Shown: positions 48,401-63,400 of the stretch, one piece after another
How the letters are laid out: the number at the start of each line of letters is the position of its first letter
How positions within the stretch are numbered: the first letter of the stretch is position 1
Origin: a bacterium
Lineage (GTDB): Bacteria; Elusimicrobiota; Elusimicrobia; Elusimicrobiales; UBA9959
Assembly (NCBI GenBank): GCA_021811315.1
Contig: JAJZPF010000002.1
Span: forward strand, 159,958 to 223,957
DNA: 64,000 nucleotides
Direction of reading: 5' to 3'
Position numbers and translations under genes: made by a program
The notes under the pieces: generated by a model
What the model was told of the DNA's origin: nothing
The model's database searches: none
What the model saw: only the letters and a program-made list of their open reading frames with translations

Positions 48401-51400
48401 GGCGACCGCAATTCCAGAGCGGAAAGTGAAAAAAAAGGAAAAAGAGAAACTATCGAAACCAGGAAGAATGATTTTATATTCATATTTTTCTCACACCGCT
48501 ACATTTTTATCTCATCGGATCTTTGTGGCCGCTGCGGGAAACTCGGATTTACCGCCTTTACTGCTATACCGACTTCTTCTGGTTATAGTTTACGGGATAA
48601 TTCCACGCTCTAAAAATGTCCTTGGCACCTAATTTTTCGATTAAATGGTCCATTGGCTGGTCCCAAACAACTTTACCGTTGCTTTACCGAACACAAAAAA
48701 AGATCCATCTCCCGAAACCTCATCGGGATTTTTAGCGTAATAATTAGTATATTGGTGAACTGAAAGATACCGCAACATACTGCGGTTCGCGGGAGAATTA
48801 TGAAACAACTCACTATACTTGTAGTCGAGGACGATAAGTTGAACAGGGACATGGTAAAGGCCGCTTTTAAGGAGGACGGGCACATAGTCTGCACCGCGGC
48901 GTCCATAGGAGAGTGCCGCAAAGCTCTGGAAGAGATCAAGCCAGATATTATCGTACTGGACAGAGGCCTGCCGGACGGCGACGGACTTCAGTTATGCCTT
49001 AACATAAAAAAAGACTCCGCGCTTAAGACTATTCCGATACTTATGCTTACCGGCAAGGCGGAAGTCGCGGATAAGATCCTTGGCTTGAGATTCGGCGCGG
49101 ATGATTACCTGTCCAAGCCTTTCGATATTGACGAGCTGCGCGCCAGGGTGGACGCGATAATAAGAAGAGTTTACGGGAATCTTACAGAAAGGATGACCCG
49201 GTGCGGGATAACAATAGACATTAAGTCGAAGACCGTTACCCTGAAAGACCGACCCATTGAGTTGACCAACAGAGAGTTCGCCCTGCTGCGCGCATTTATG
49301 GAAAACCCGAACATTGTTCTTACGCGCGAATCACTGATCAAGGCGGTCTGGAATGGCGCCGAGCTGGCCAGCTCAAAAGTGGTGGATGTAACGGTAATGA
49401 ATTTGCGCCGGAAACTAGGAGAAGAGGAAAGCCCGATCTGCTCAGTAAGGTCTTGTGGTTACAAATTCGTGAGCGCGGACTAAATCCCCCTTATCCCCCC
49501 CTGAAAACAATGGCGAGCCTCTCCGGGGAAACCACATTGTGCCGTTCTCCGACAACCATATAAAAAGGCTCTTACGGCGGTACGGATGTCGTGCATCAGC
49601 ACTATACTCTTGCCGCTTTACCGTGCCTCCCGGCCTTTTCGCTTTTGACTTACGTCGGAGTGAGCTGTAATAATCGCAAACAGCGGGACAACATGTCGCT
49701 ATTGCGGAACGCGTGGGCAAATACCTACAATTCATTTGCAGACCGTCGGAGTTTGTGGCACAGGGAGGTATACGATATGAGCACAATATTTTCAGCTGCT
49801 TTATGCAGGGCCAGGAAAGAGGCGGGGTTTTCTACCGCTTACCGGTTCTTTTACGACAACGGCGGGGCGCAAGGGATCGGGTTTTCTTACAGGCAATATC
49901 TTCGGATGGAGGAGGGAAAAAGCCTTCCGGAGTGCAATAAACTCAATAAGCTTTTCTTAGCCCTCAGAATCCCGCTTTTCAGCACTGCAACTCATGAGCT
50001 CGCGATAGCGTGGTTAAAGACAATGACTGGCAAGGAAGCGTATGCTTATGTCTTTAGCGCCCTGATCCGCGAACAAACCGGGGAAAGCGCCCTTTCGCCC
50101 ATACATACTGTAGTAAAGAGCGCGATGGAAGGAAGAAAATATTACATAAACCACGAACAGTACCGCGCCATCCTTACGAACCCGGACACCTTTATCTGTT
50201 TCACCGCGCTCAGTTCTGATACCGGGGCATGGTCCGCGGACCAGACAGCGAAAGCGCTGCGTCTCTCCAAAGAGGCGGCCGACGCGGCCATGAAAATACT
50301 TGCCGCGGTGAAGATCCTGAAAAGAATGAAGAACGGGGATTACAAATGCCCTCTCGCCTCGAAAGATCTGGAACTGCCGCATTTTGACGCCACAGAACCG
50401 GAGTTGCAGGCAAAGATGCTGAAATATAAGAACGATCTGATAGCCTTAGGCACCGGCGAATGGGGCTGCGGAGGGATCCTCCGCGCGGATTCAACGGTTT
50501 TGCGCAATCTTTACCCGGTAATGATGATGAACATCCCTACCGCCCAAGCCTACGCCATCTCCAGGAAAACGGACAGATCGGCCCTCTTCTATATTGAGTG
50601 CAAGGTAGTAAAATTAAGAGATTTTTAATCCACTCCCCCCCCGACACTTACTTCCTTCGCAGGGTTCCACCACGGCAAGCAAGCGGGAAAACGCGTGTAT
50701 GTAGTTAGTAGTAAAACCAATCAGGACCGGGCCGCTTCGGAACACTGGGCGCCTGGGGTTTGGGTTGGGGAAGTGAGGAACAGCAGCCCGGCCCGCAATT
50801 TAAATTTAAAAACACGGACAGCCACAAGAAATGTTTAGCCATGTTGCCCGTATTTTTATTTTCGCCACCCGACGCGAGCTACTAAACAGCAACTTCACCC
50901 GCGAGATTACAGGTTTTTAGATTTCAACTACGCCAGCAGCAGCTAAAATCCGTCCCAGAATAATAGAGGTCCGTCCGGACTACTTTGAGAGGGCTTTTTT
51001 TACGGCGGCAAGTATGCTACTGGCGCTGTCGGCTTTGCAGACGAAGGCGTCGCAACAGCAGTTGGCGGGTTCCTCGCCAATTCCGCTGAGCATTATCACC
51101 GGGATGTCACTGAGGCCTGGGGCGGACTTGATACGGCAGCACAGCATGCTGCCATCCTCAGCGCCCAGTCTGACATCCGATATAATGCAATGCGGACGGT
51201 TCCGGCTGAGAATATCCATTGCACCGGCGCAATTCTGAGCGGTAAGCACGCAGTAGCCCTCCGCGGAAAGGAGTTTCTCCAGAAGGGAAAGCCAGTCTTC
51301 TTCATCATCAATAATAAGCAGTGTTTTTCCATCAGTTGTCATAACGTTAAGAGGCTTACATGAAAAGTATATTCTATGATGAAATTAACGATCTTATAAT

Positions 51401-54400
51401 CTTCGCCTTATTTTCTAACGACGAAACCTCGCAAGGCGGAACCCGATGCTGCTGAGGCGGAAGCCAGGGTCGTAGGCGTTGCGGTAAGCGGCCCGCAGGT
51501 TTCCGGCGCTAACGCTGCTGAAGTCGCCGCCGCGAAACACCCGGTAGGAGCCCGCACCTTCGAACGCACTCCCGTCAACAGGCGCGCCTTTATACGAATC
51601 CTGGTATTTGTCCTGCACCCACTGCCACACATTCCCCGCCATGTCGCACAAACCCTGCGCGGTGTTCCCGGCCGGCTTTGAGCACACAGGCATCGTGCTG
51701 TCTCTACCGCAACCGTCACCGCCGTTACCATGCATCACGGCCTTGGCGCAGGTCGGCTCATCATTACCCCAAGGGTATTTCCGACTCTTCCCACCGCTCG
51801 TAGCCGCATATTCCCATTCGGACTCACTGGGTAATCTGGCGCCTTTGAACTTTGCGTATTTATCCGCCTGGTCCCAATCCACGCAGTTGACCGGGTGAAG
51901 CTGCCGGCCAGCCACACCCCAGTTGCAGTAGTAGCCGGTGGCCGGTTCAGTACACCCGCCTTTGATCACGCACTCCGCGTATTGTTCTACTGTCACCGCC
52001 GTTTTAGACATATCAAAAGTTTTGATGGCGACCTCATGGATCGGTTTGGAGCCTTCAAAGCCTTTTTCACCGCTGACCGTCCCCATAGTGAACTTTCCGC
52101 CGGGGATGGTGATGAACTCGACCGGATACCTGGGCCCAGACACGGCTACCGCGCGCTCTCCGCCAGACTGACCGATAACCCCGTTATCGGCGACGGCATT
52201 CCTAAGGTCGGACGGGATGCCGTTATGCGTCCGCGTGCAAGCCGACATGCCCGCGGTCAGGGCTATAAGCGCAAATACTGCTATCCTGGTTTTCATATAT
52301 TATTTCCAGTTAGCACCTATTTACAATTCTTCAACGACACTGGATTTTGCATCTGCGACTTAAACTCCGTGCCTGGCAGTTGCCCGTGCGGACGGACAAC
52401 GCTTCAGTCGGCCGGACTCGGATCCACATCGTTGATCAGCACGCGGCAGGATGAGCCTGTCAGGCAGCCCTGTTTGATGAGATTGAGCCGCGCCATAGCG
52501 GCATAAAGATACACGTAGACTTTGGACGGCGGCGCGTCCAACCCCGGCGCGTACGCAATGTCGCCGCCTAGGAAATATTGGTCCAAAGGCCGCCGCTTGT
52601 CGTAAAATTCCCCGGACTCGCCGCTCCGACTGCTTCCAAAAGACATATTGCTTCCGACCGCCTCATAACTGTTTTCAACCACGAACAAAGCGTCCTTGAA
52701 CTGCGGCCCGCGGATATATCCCTCTACGGGGCCTCCGGACTTAAGCTCGAACTCAAGATGCATCCGGGGGATCTCGTAAACGGAGATGTTTTTAAGATCT
52801 CTTATGAGTTTATCCATGTCCCCTGTATTATTGTTATCGACACCGAGATAGGACCTAACCGCTACGGGATTAGGAGAATCCGCGTGGAACAGCTGTATAT
52901 CGGCGTTGTACTGTAAGACGCTGCTCGACGGGATAGAAAGCGCGGGGGTTTGGAAACTTCCGTCCGGAGCAACGGCAACCTCGGCTGACTTCGTACCGCA
53001 GCTTTTCGAGAATCCGAAGACGCTTTTTCTACAATCGAGACGGATCACAAGTTTATGTTTGGAGGGCGGCCGTTCCCGGGTATAACTGATAAGCCGGCCG
53101 GAGACCGGAGCCAGCACGAAAATATCAGAAAAACTTTTCGAGACACCCAAAACGCCGACATCCGCCGGCGCGGCCTTCGGTAGCGGCACATTCGCTTTAT
53201 CCTTCTCAATAACGGGGATAGCGGTATCAAATTTCCCATTGTCCGCCACGGCGTCCCTAAGGTCGGACGGGAGGGCTTTGTGCGGGCGAGTGTAGGCGAA
53301 CACGCCCGCGGTTACCGCTATAAGCGCAACTGCTGTTATTTTAGTCTTCATAATGTTACCTCCAGAGCTATCGCTATTGGCCCTTACTGAGAGGGGACAC
53401 GACATACACTTCTCTGAGTGATCAGCATTGCATCCCCTGTTCAGACCGCCGCTATTTTCAGCTCTACCGGCACTTGACCGGCTTGAAGAAATACGAATAA
53501 TACACAGTAGGAGAACTGAACTCTTTAGACAACGTCCTGGTGATTATATAGCCGGAATTCATTTTTGCAATTACCGTGTCACCACGCACCTCGGCTGAAG
53601 CTGCGCCGCCGTCGAATTTGACCGGGGCTACAGCTATCCTGCCGAAATCGCAATAATCCACGACAGAATTGTTCTCACCTATCTGCAGCACCATTTCATC
53701 AGAGCCGTTGTTGAGGTTTATATGAAGCTTTCTCTTCGCGACGAATTCCGCGCGGTCCATCAAAGGGGCACCATACACCTTTACAAGAGATATTCCCTCG
53801 AAGACTCCGGTCAGGTCCGCCTCGGTAGGCTGGGTACCGGTCTCAAACATGGCCTTCAGTTCGTCATAAGGGTCCTTGCCACCGGCAACCGCACCTTTCT
53901 CACGCGTTCCGGCGAACAGCGGCCCGCCGTCCTCGGGGGTAAAAGGCTTGCCGATGGCGAATTTACTGGACAGCGTCTTTGTTTCTAAACCGCTGATCAG
54001 ACCAAAAACCCGCTCATTTACCTGTACGGATTCTACTGCGGAATAATATGACAGGGGGATAACTTTCCCTGCGGCATCTCCATCTTTTATGCTTATCCGT
54101 ACGTAATACCCATCGCCGTTATCAAAGGATTTAACCGATGCCAGGCCTTCCTGCGCCAGAATATGCGTAATACTTACTAAATCAACGCCCTTTCTGAATT
54201 TAACGAGGATGGCGTCATTCATGTGTTCGGTTACGGGTGTTACGACTATTTTAGAGGCAGGCGCTGACATCTTTCCGCCGGCCTTGTGAGCGACCCCGTC
54301 CCAGGCGAGTTCGATGATCCTGTTATTATATTCTTCTATTTCTTTCGTCGCCTGATCTCGCTTTGCCGCGTCCGGCTCGTTTTTACGGGAAGCCTTAAGT

Positions 54401-57400
54401 TTGCCGATTTCAGCTTCGTATAACTTAATTTGCCCGTCACGCCCGACTTTGCCTGCTTTCGGCTCAGGGAGATTAGCACTATTTTTGTCGAGGATGGGGA
54501 TGCTGGTATCGAACTTCCCGTTATCAGCCACCGCGTCCCTAAGGTCGGACGGGAGGGCGTTGTGCGGCCGCGTGTAAGCGAACACGCCCGCGGTTACCAA
54601 TATAAGTGCAACTGCTGTTATTTTAGTTTTCATAATGTTATCTCCTGATATCGCCGCCTTCTGGGGCAATACTCAATGCCTTTCCCTCGCTCCCAGGGCG
54701 CGGCTTACGCACACGCCTGTCTCACTCACTACGCAAACTGATTTGCTATAAAAGACTCAAGCCTAAGGGGCAAGGGCCCAAATATCCAAAGGTCAACGAC
54801 TGGACCTCACAAGGCGGAACCCGAAGTTCTCGTAGCGGTGGCCAGGGTCGACGTAGCCGCGGTAATCGGCCCGCAGGTTTCCGGCGCCATTGCTGCGGAA
54901 GGAACCGCCACGCACCACCCGGCCGGAGCCCGCAGCTTCAAATGCACTACCGTCAACAGGCGCGCCTTTATACGAATCCTGGTATTTGTCCTGCACCCAC
55001 TGCCAGACATTCCCCGCCATATCGCACAAACCCTGCGCGGTGTTACCGGCAGTCTTTGAGCACACAGGCATCGTGCTGTTTTTACCACAACCGAAACCAC
55101 CATTGCCGTACATCACGGCCTTGTCGCAGGTCGGCTCATCATTACCCCAGGGGTATTTCTGATTCTTGCCGCCGCTCGTCGCCGCATATTCCCACTCGGA
55201 CTCGCTGGGCAGCCTGCCACCCTTGAATTTGGCGTATTTACTCGCTTGGTCCCAATCCACGCAATTGACCGGGTGAAGTTGGCGGCCCGTCACACCCCAG
55301 TTGCAATAGTCGCCGGTAGCCGGTTCCGTACAACCTCCCTTGATCACGCACTCCGCGTATTGTTCCACTGTCACCGCCGTTTTGGACATATAAAAAGTTT
55401 CAACAGACACTTCATGTATGGGCTTGGCGTCTTCAAAACCATTTTCACCGCTGTCAGTCCCCATAGCGAACTTCCCGCCAGTAATGGTAACCCATTTAAC
55501 CGGATTGGAAGGCACGCCGGCTGACGGGTCAAGACCAGCCACATAACCTTTGTTACCCGAACCCCTTCTGAAACCGGTCTCTACATAGAACGGCTTAATC
55601 TCCGGCTCCGGGACTTTTATGTCCTGATCACCTCCTCCGGCTTTTAAGGCGTCAATGGCACTGTCGGCCACGGCGTCCCTTAAGTCGGACGGGATGGGTG
55701 TGTTATGCGTGCGCGTGTAAGCGAACACGCCCGCGCTTACCGCTATAAGAGCGACCGCTATTATTTTGGTTTTCATAATGTTGCCTCCGGAAACTATTCA
55801 CCATTTACTCCAACACCGGCATATGTATTCCCGAACGTCTAATTCCGTATACTGTCACCGGAACCCACTTATTCATCTTTGCCGGCGGTTACTCGATGCA
55901 CTTAGCGATGAATTTTTTGTGTGCTTCTTTTTGCACGTCCAGACGGCGCATCATCAACTTGGCGTTCCCATCCAGGTCTGCACCCGAGAACATCGTATAC
56001 TTCGCAAGGGCATCTATCCTCCCGGCGGAGTAGCCAAGGTCCTGCGCCTTGTAAAGCAGGGAATTAAACTCAATCTCGCAGTAGAAAGACAACCCGGAGA
56101 CGCGGTCCTTGAGCTCATCCAACTTCTCCTTAAGGTCAGTCAGCCCCTGGGCGTTCACGACCTTTTCAGAATACGAATACTGCAGCTTTTTACCATGAGC
56201 GCCGCGCTTCCCCCCATCTATCTTCCCGGTGGCTTCGCCCAGATCCTGGGCCGCGTTTATGGCGTCAAGTACTGCGGCCCTGTAGTCGGCGCCACGGCCT
56301 TTGGAAACGCCGGCATCAGCCTTTTCAGCTTTCGGTTCCGGGATATTACCTCTGTCTTTAGGGAAGACTGGGATGCTGGTGTTGAACTCACCGTTATCGG
56401 CCACAGCGTCCCTTAAGTCGGACGGGATGGGTGTGTTATGCGTGCGCGTGTACGCGAACACGCCCGCGGTTACCGCTATAAGCGCGACTGCTGTTATTTT
56501 AGTTTTCATAATGTTATCTCCTGATATCGCCGCCTTCTGGGGCAATACTCAATGCCTTTCCCTCGCTCCCAGGGCGCGGCTTACGCACACGCCTGGCTCA
56601 CTCCCTCCGCAAGCAGATTACTACAACAGATTTATACCAGGGCCAAGTATTCAAGTGTCCAAAGGTTACCGAGACCTCACAAGGCGGAACCCGGTGTGGT
56701 CGGCACGGTCCTCCATCCTGAAGCTATTGCGATATTGGGCACGCAGATAACTTGCGATATTCGTGTAAAAGGAGCCCCCGCGAATGATCCTGAGAGTGGT
56801 GCCCGCGGCCTCGAACGCGCTGCCGTCCGTAGGCGCTTTGTTATACGAGTTCTGAGGCTTGTCCTGCACCCACTGCCACACGTTGCCCGCCATATCGCAT
56901 AAACCCTGCGCGGTGTTCCCGTCTGGTTTAGAACATACCGGCATAGTGCTTCTGCTGGCGCAACCAATCCCGCCGAGGCCTATTACGGCTTTATCGCAGT
57001 CAGGCATCGCGTCCCCCCACGGGTATTTCCGGCTCTTGCCGCCGCCAGTAGCCGCGTACTCCCACTCGGACTCTGTGGGCAGTCTCGCTCCTTTGAACCT
57101 AGCGTATTGATTCGCCTGGTTCCAGGTCACGCAGTTGACCGGGTGAAGCTCCCGTCCCGCCTTTCCCCAATTACAATTTGCGCCATTATTAGAATTGGTG
57201 TCCGTGCCCGGGGCCGTGCACTTGCCTGCGAGGAAACACTCCTCGTATTGCTCTACGGTAACTAGCGTCTTGGACATCTCAAAGGACTCAATGTCGACCC
57301 AATGTATCGGCCGGCATTCCTCACACCCAGCCATATCTTCGGCTCCCATCGCGAACTTGCCTTTGGGAAAGGGGATCCATTTAACCGGCTTTTCCTGCAC

Positions 57401-60400
57401 GTGGAGCTTGGCCCCCCTTACCGCGACAGGCTTCGGTTCCTGGATATTGCCGTCGCGTTTGTCGTAACCAAGCTGTTCAAGCGCGCTGTCGGCCACGGCG
57501 TCCCTTAAGTCGGACGGGATGGGTGTGTTATGCGTGCGCGTGTACGCGAACACGCCCGCGCTTACCGCTATCAGCGCAACTGCTGTTATTTTGTTTTTCA
57601 TAAGGTTACCTCACAGTGTCTCTCGTGTGAAAAGCCTCCTGATACCCTTTCCCCAGCGCCTAATTTTTACACGTTACGGAGCTGGTCTTTTTCCATTCTG
57701 CCTTTCCGAAAATATTCTTCGTTTCCTTATATTTTTCAATGGTCACGAAAGCGACGCTGTTGCCGATACCGAGGCGAAGTTCGAAGACATTTTTCACCCT
57801 ATGATCCTGCCACATCACGCCCGCTCCCTCCGTAGAAACGGCTTCGTATTTATAGCTTCCGTCCGCAGAGATGACCGGAACATCGCCCGACATCAGGATG
57901 TCTGTAAAAGCTCCGCCCTTGATTATGCCGATATTCAGGTTCTCGGCAAAGGGAGAGCTGTTGAAAGCATTTACTTCAAGAACACAACCCTCGGGAATGG
58001 GGCCTGCAGCCATAATTTCGCTTATTGCCTTAAGCGAACTTTTAGGCGCGGGAGCCGCGCCAGAGCGTGTACCGGCGATCATGCCTAAAACATTCCTATT
58101 CACCTCAACGGCTTCAACAACGGCGTATCCCGCAAGGCACTGGGCTTTAAAGGCGGCTTCGGAGTCCTTTATGTCCAGCCGCACATAAAAACCGTCGCCG
58201 TTATCTGAGAATTTAGTGGAGGAGAGCCCTTCTTTCTTCAGAACGTAAGTGACTATGTTTATGTCCGTACCCTTGTTGAACTTTAGCAGTATAACATCCG
58301 GCCAGTTCGCAGTTACCGGAGTTGCGAATATCTTGGGGTTAACCGTCCCTTTAATGGCGTCAGCACCCATGGCATGTTCAATTGGCGTTCCCTCTGGTTG
58401 AAGGCTTTTTTCAGTGGCGGCGGCCTTACTGACCTCCGGGAGGGCTGCCTCCTCTGGCATCGCCGCAGACTGGCGCAGCTCACCTACGGCGCCGCTATCG
58501 GCCACGGCATCCCTTAAGTCGGACGGGAGGGCGTTGTGCGGCCGCGTGTAAGCGAACACGCCCGCGGTTACCGCTAGAAGCGCAACTGCCGTTATTTTGG
58601 TTTTCATAATGTTACCCCTGATATCGCCGCCTTCCGGCGCAACACTCAATTCCTTTCCTCCGCTTTACGGCGCGGCTTACGCGCGCGCCCACCAATATCC
58701 GCGAACTGATTTGCCGTAGGTTATATCGGTAAGCGTCTATTCTCTTACCTAACGAAGCTCGGGAAGGATATCCTTCCCATTCACAAGCAACCCTATGTTA
58801 GTAAGAGACGGCTTCACCGAACAGAAAATAGGATGCAGCCCCGCAGTAATAAGGTCACAACCGACCGCGTTCGCGTGAGGCGTGTACGTTAAAACAGCAT
58901 CTTGCCCTTTATAAGCCTCCAAAGAATTAACAATGGCCGGGGAGGTGTAGCTGTTAACGGAGAGGAACATGATATTGCCGACACAATACCCCTGTAGAAC
59001 GGTCGCATCGGCAAACCCTGCGGTATATACTCTTGTACAGGCCCGGATCTTGCCTTTTTCCTGAAGATTCCCGGCACCGGTCACAACCGGTGCGCTCAAG
59101 CCGGTCATCAAGGCGTACACATTCTTACTTATCTGAACGGAAGCGACGTCCGTGTATTCGGCGAGGCGTTTAATTTTCGTGCCGGAGTCTTCATCTTTTA
59201 TCGTTATCCTCGCGGAGAAACCATCGCCGCTCTCCGTGATAGGTGAATGTATATACTGGGAAGTTGCTAGCCCCTCCTGTTTCAGGACATCCATAACAGC
59301 CTTTATATTCGTGCCTTTGGTGAATTTGACCAGAAAGACGCCTGTCCACTCAGCTGTCAGCTGGGTCACGCATATTTTGGGGCTCAGTGTCTGCACACCT
59401 TTGGATATAGCCGGAACGGGAAGGCCTTCCACCGCCATGACCTTCGGCTCCGGGATATTACCGCTGCTTTTATCGAACACGGGAATGCTGGTATCGAACT
59501 TCCCGTTGTCGGACACAGCGTCCCTTAAGTCGGACGGGATGGGGTTATGCGGCCGCGTGTAGACGAACACGCCCGCGGTTACTGCCATAAGAGCGACCAA
59601 TGCTATTGTAGTTTTCATAATATTACCTCCAGTACTATTGCCTTTTACGCCGACGCAAAATTCCTCTATATACTTTACAGCCCGTTCTCTGTTTTTCGCA
59701 GTGTCTATGGACCCAAGACTCACCGTCAAACAGCCTAATGGCGGGGCCCAAAGAATTTTACCGTTCCATTACCGGTGACATGGCTCCATTACAAGTAAGA
59801 TTCGCTACGGCCTGCTGTTTTTCTCGGCAAGAGTTTTTATCAAACCATCCAGCCCTGAACCGGCGATTACGCCCGCAAACTGGCCGCGGTAAGTAAGCAC
59901 CAGAGAAACACCGTCAAGATTCACATCGTACACCTGCCAGGTTTCTCCCGCTCTTTCCATCCGGTAATCTATCTCAGTGGACATTCCCAGCAGCCTGGCC
60001 ACAGTCTTCACTAAAGCTTCCTCCGCGGACGGCTGGGGGCCGAGAGGTTTTACATTAATATCGCTCCCAAGGGCTCCGGCGCGCAGAAGAGTCGAGGAAT
60101 AAGTCCGCACCAGCAGCGTGCGAAATTCCTTAATCATGGCCTTCCGCTGGTCTTCAGTAGCCTGCGCCCAGCACCTTCCCACAGCCAGCCTGGACATGTG
60201 CTCGAAATTAAAATTGGGCGCCAGAAGCGCGGCGATCTCGTCTTTGGTCGCCGTTTTGCCGTTCTTCAGCACCTTGTCGATCAGGATTTTAATCACCACA
60301 TCAGGCGCAACTGCGGCTTTACCGTTATCGGCCGCCGCCGCAACCTTAGGCTCAGGAAGATTTCCGCTGCCTTTCTCAAAGACAGGGATGCTGGTGTCGA

Positions 60401-63400
60401 ACCCGGCGTTATCGGCTACGGCGTCCCGGAGGTCGGACGGGATGGCGTTATGCGGCCGCGTGTATGCGAACATCCCCGCGGTTGCCGTTATAAGCGCAAC
60501 AACCGTTATTTTGGTTTTCATAATGCTGCCTTCATTTAGGCTCTGTCTATAGGCCGAAACTCACTTAATCGCCCCGGCTAACGCGCATTTTGAAATCTTA
60601 AGTACGCAGTAGGCGGGGTGACATCCAGCACATCCGAGGAGTAAATGGCCATCCCTATTCTCCCGGCGCGGTCTTTCATGATCTCCGCACAACCGGAAGT
60701 ATTTTCCCCTTTCAAAATAACGTTAACGTACGGGTTGCCTTTTTTACCGTCAATAATAGACACCGCTACCCCTTCACAAAAAGGGTCGCGCTCGATCAGA
60801 TCCCTGACCTCTTTTCTTGACCGGGCCAACGTGCTGGTTGGGCAGGTTGCCGAATCTGGTTTAACAGCCTTGCAATAGTAGGCGTATGAATATGGAGCGC
60901 TGTTTTCCCTGCCGTACGCCTCTATCACGCATCCGCGCACCTTATGGAAGGACTGCACCTTGGGTTTTGACGTTGCCGAAGGGAAATATATCCTGCGCCC
61001 TTCTACGTTTGTCCATTTCAAATGCAGGTATTCCGATTTACCGGCGTCCAGATCGTCGAAGTAGCCGGGCGTATCGCTGGGATGCGTCATAACGCGGAAC
61101 GTCAGTTCCCCGGCGCCGTCCTCTTTCTCGCCGCCCAGCAGAATCGCGCCGTAAACCTGGTCGGGCAGATTGTCACGCACCATCCGTCCGGAATGCCACC
61201 CGGAAAGGTCTTCTTTCGTCGCCTGGATGCTGATATCGAAAAGGGTCTTAATCTTCTCGAAGGCGTTAGCGCCCGGAACGCCGCGTAACAAGTTGGCGTT
61301 ATTAGCGTCGGCCATATTCGAACCCCACTCCGATTCCCAGTCCACAGCCTTAGCCTTCGGCTCCGGGATATTACCGCTATTTTTATCGAAGACGGGAATG
61401 CTGGTATCGAACTTCCCGTTGTCGGCCACGGCATCCCTGAGATCGGACGGCATGGCTTTGTGCGGGCGCGTGTAGGCGAACACGCCCACGGTTACCGCTA
61501 CCAGTGAAACCAATGTTATTGTAGTTTTCATAATGTTACCTCCATTTAAGTTCTGTCTATACGCTGGAACTCACTTAATCGCCCCGCCTAACGCGCATCT
61601 TGAAATCTTAAGTACGCAGTGGGCGGGGTGACATCCAGCACATCCGAAGAGTAAATGGACATCCCTATTCTCCCGGCGCGGTCTTTCATGATCTCCGCAC
61701 AACCGGAAGTATTTTCCCCTTTCAAAATAACGTTAACGTACGGGTTGCCTTTTTTACCGTCAATAATCGACACCGCTACCCCTTCACAAAAGGGGTCGCG
61801 CTCGATCAGGTCCCTGACCTCTTTTCTTGACCGGTCCAACGTGCTGGTTGGGCAGGTTGCCTGCGCGGGCATCGGTATGTCGGCACTGCTCCCGGCTTTT
61901 ATATCTGAAACTTTGATGTCGGTAAAATCAGCTACGGCGTCCCTCAAGTCGGATGGGAGGGTGTTATGCGACCGCGTGTATGCGAACACGCCCGCGGTTA
62001 CAGCCAACAGCGCAACTACTGTTATTTTAATTTTCATAATGTTACCTCCCAGTTACTTTGACTGATGTCCACTTTCAACGGGACATCGCAACGCGGAACC
62101 CGACATCGGGGATGCGGCTGCCAGGGTCATTGGCGACGCGGACATCGGCCCGCACTGAACCGAAGTCTTTGACATTGAAAGAACCGCCGCGGATCACCCG
62201 ATAGGAACCCGCTCCTCCTTCAACCGCTCTGCCGTCAGCAGGCACACCTGTATACGAATTTTGATACTTGTCCTGCACCCACTGCCAGACATTACCGGAC
62301 ATATCACACAAACCCTGCTTCGTCTGACCTGCCTTTCTTGAGCACTCCTTGCCATCTTTGGAGAGAACGGGCAGCGTGCCGTTTTTGCCGCAGCCGTAAC
62401 CGCCATTGCCGTACATCACGGCCTTATCGCAGGCAGGCTCATCATTCCCCCAGGGGTATTCCGGGTTCTTACCGCCGCTAGTGGCAGCGTACTCCCATTC
62501 GGACTCGCTAGGCAGTCTTGCCCCCTTGAACCTGGCATACTGATTCGCCTGGTTCCAATCCACGCAATTGACCGGGTGAAACTGTCTACCCCCCTTGTCC
62601 CAATTGCAAAAGTCGCCGGTGCCGGGCGCCGTACACTGGCCTGCGAGGAAGCACTCCTTGTATTGTTCCACCGTAACAGCCGTCTTCGACATATCAAAGG
62701 TTTTAATGACAACCTCATGGCTCGGCATGGCATTTTTAAAGACTTCGCTGATTCCCATCGTGAACTTTCCGCCATTGATGGCAACCCACTCTACCGGCCT
62801 GGAAGGCCCGCCTGTCCCGGAGACGTAGCCTTTGGCAAAACCTTCAACCGCCACGGCCTTCGGCTCGGGGAGATTGCCGCTGTCTTTCTCTAAGACGGGA
62901 ATACTGGTGTTAAACTCCCTGTTATCGGCCACCGCGTCGCGCAGGTCGGACGGGATGCCGTTGTGCAGGCGCGTATACCCGAACACACCCGCCGTTACCG
63001 CCAGAAACGCGAGTACTATTGTTTTGGTTTTCATAATGTTACCTCCACCACTCCCTGATTCAAATGCCAAAAGTAAAGACCCCATCCCCGCCGTACTATC
63101 CCCAATTTCCATTTATGCTACTGCCAAAACCGGGGGGTTACATCCTTAAAATACCAAGAATACACTTCCACACCGCGCGCGTCCTGCCAGCGCTCCAGAA
63201 TATAATTGTTGTATTTGCGCATTTGCAGGAGGCCGTCATTTCCAGTGTGTTTCCGCATAACGGCTGTCGCACAGGGGAATCGTGCTTCCCAGTATATATA
63301 GGGGTCCAGCATGCTCATTTTTACAATTTCTCTTTTGTAAGCGTAGTTTCGAATATTGTCGAAAAAGTCAGGGAGCACAAACACCATCCCGACCAAAAAC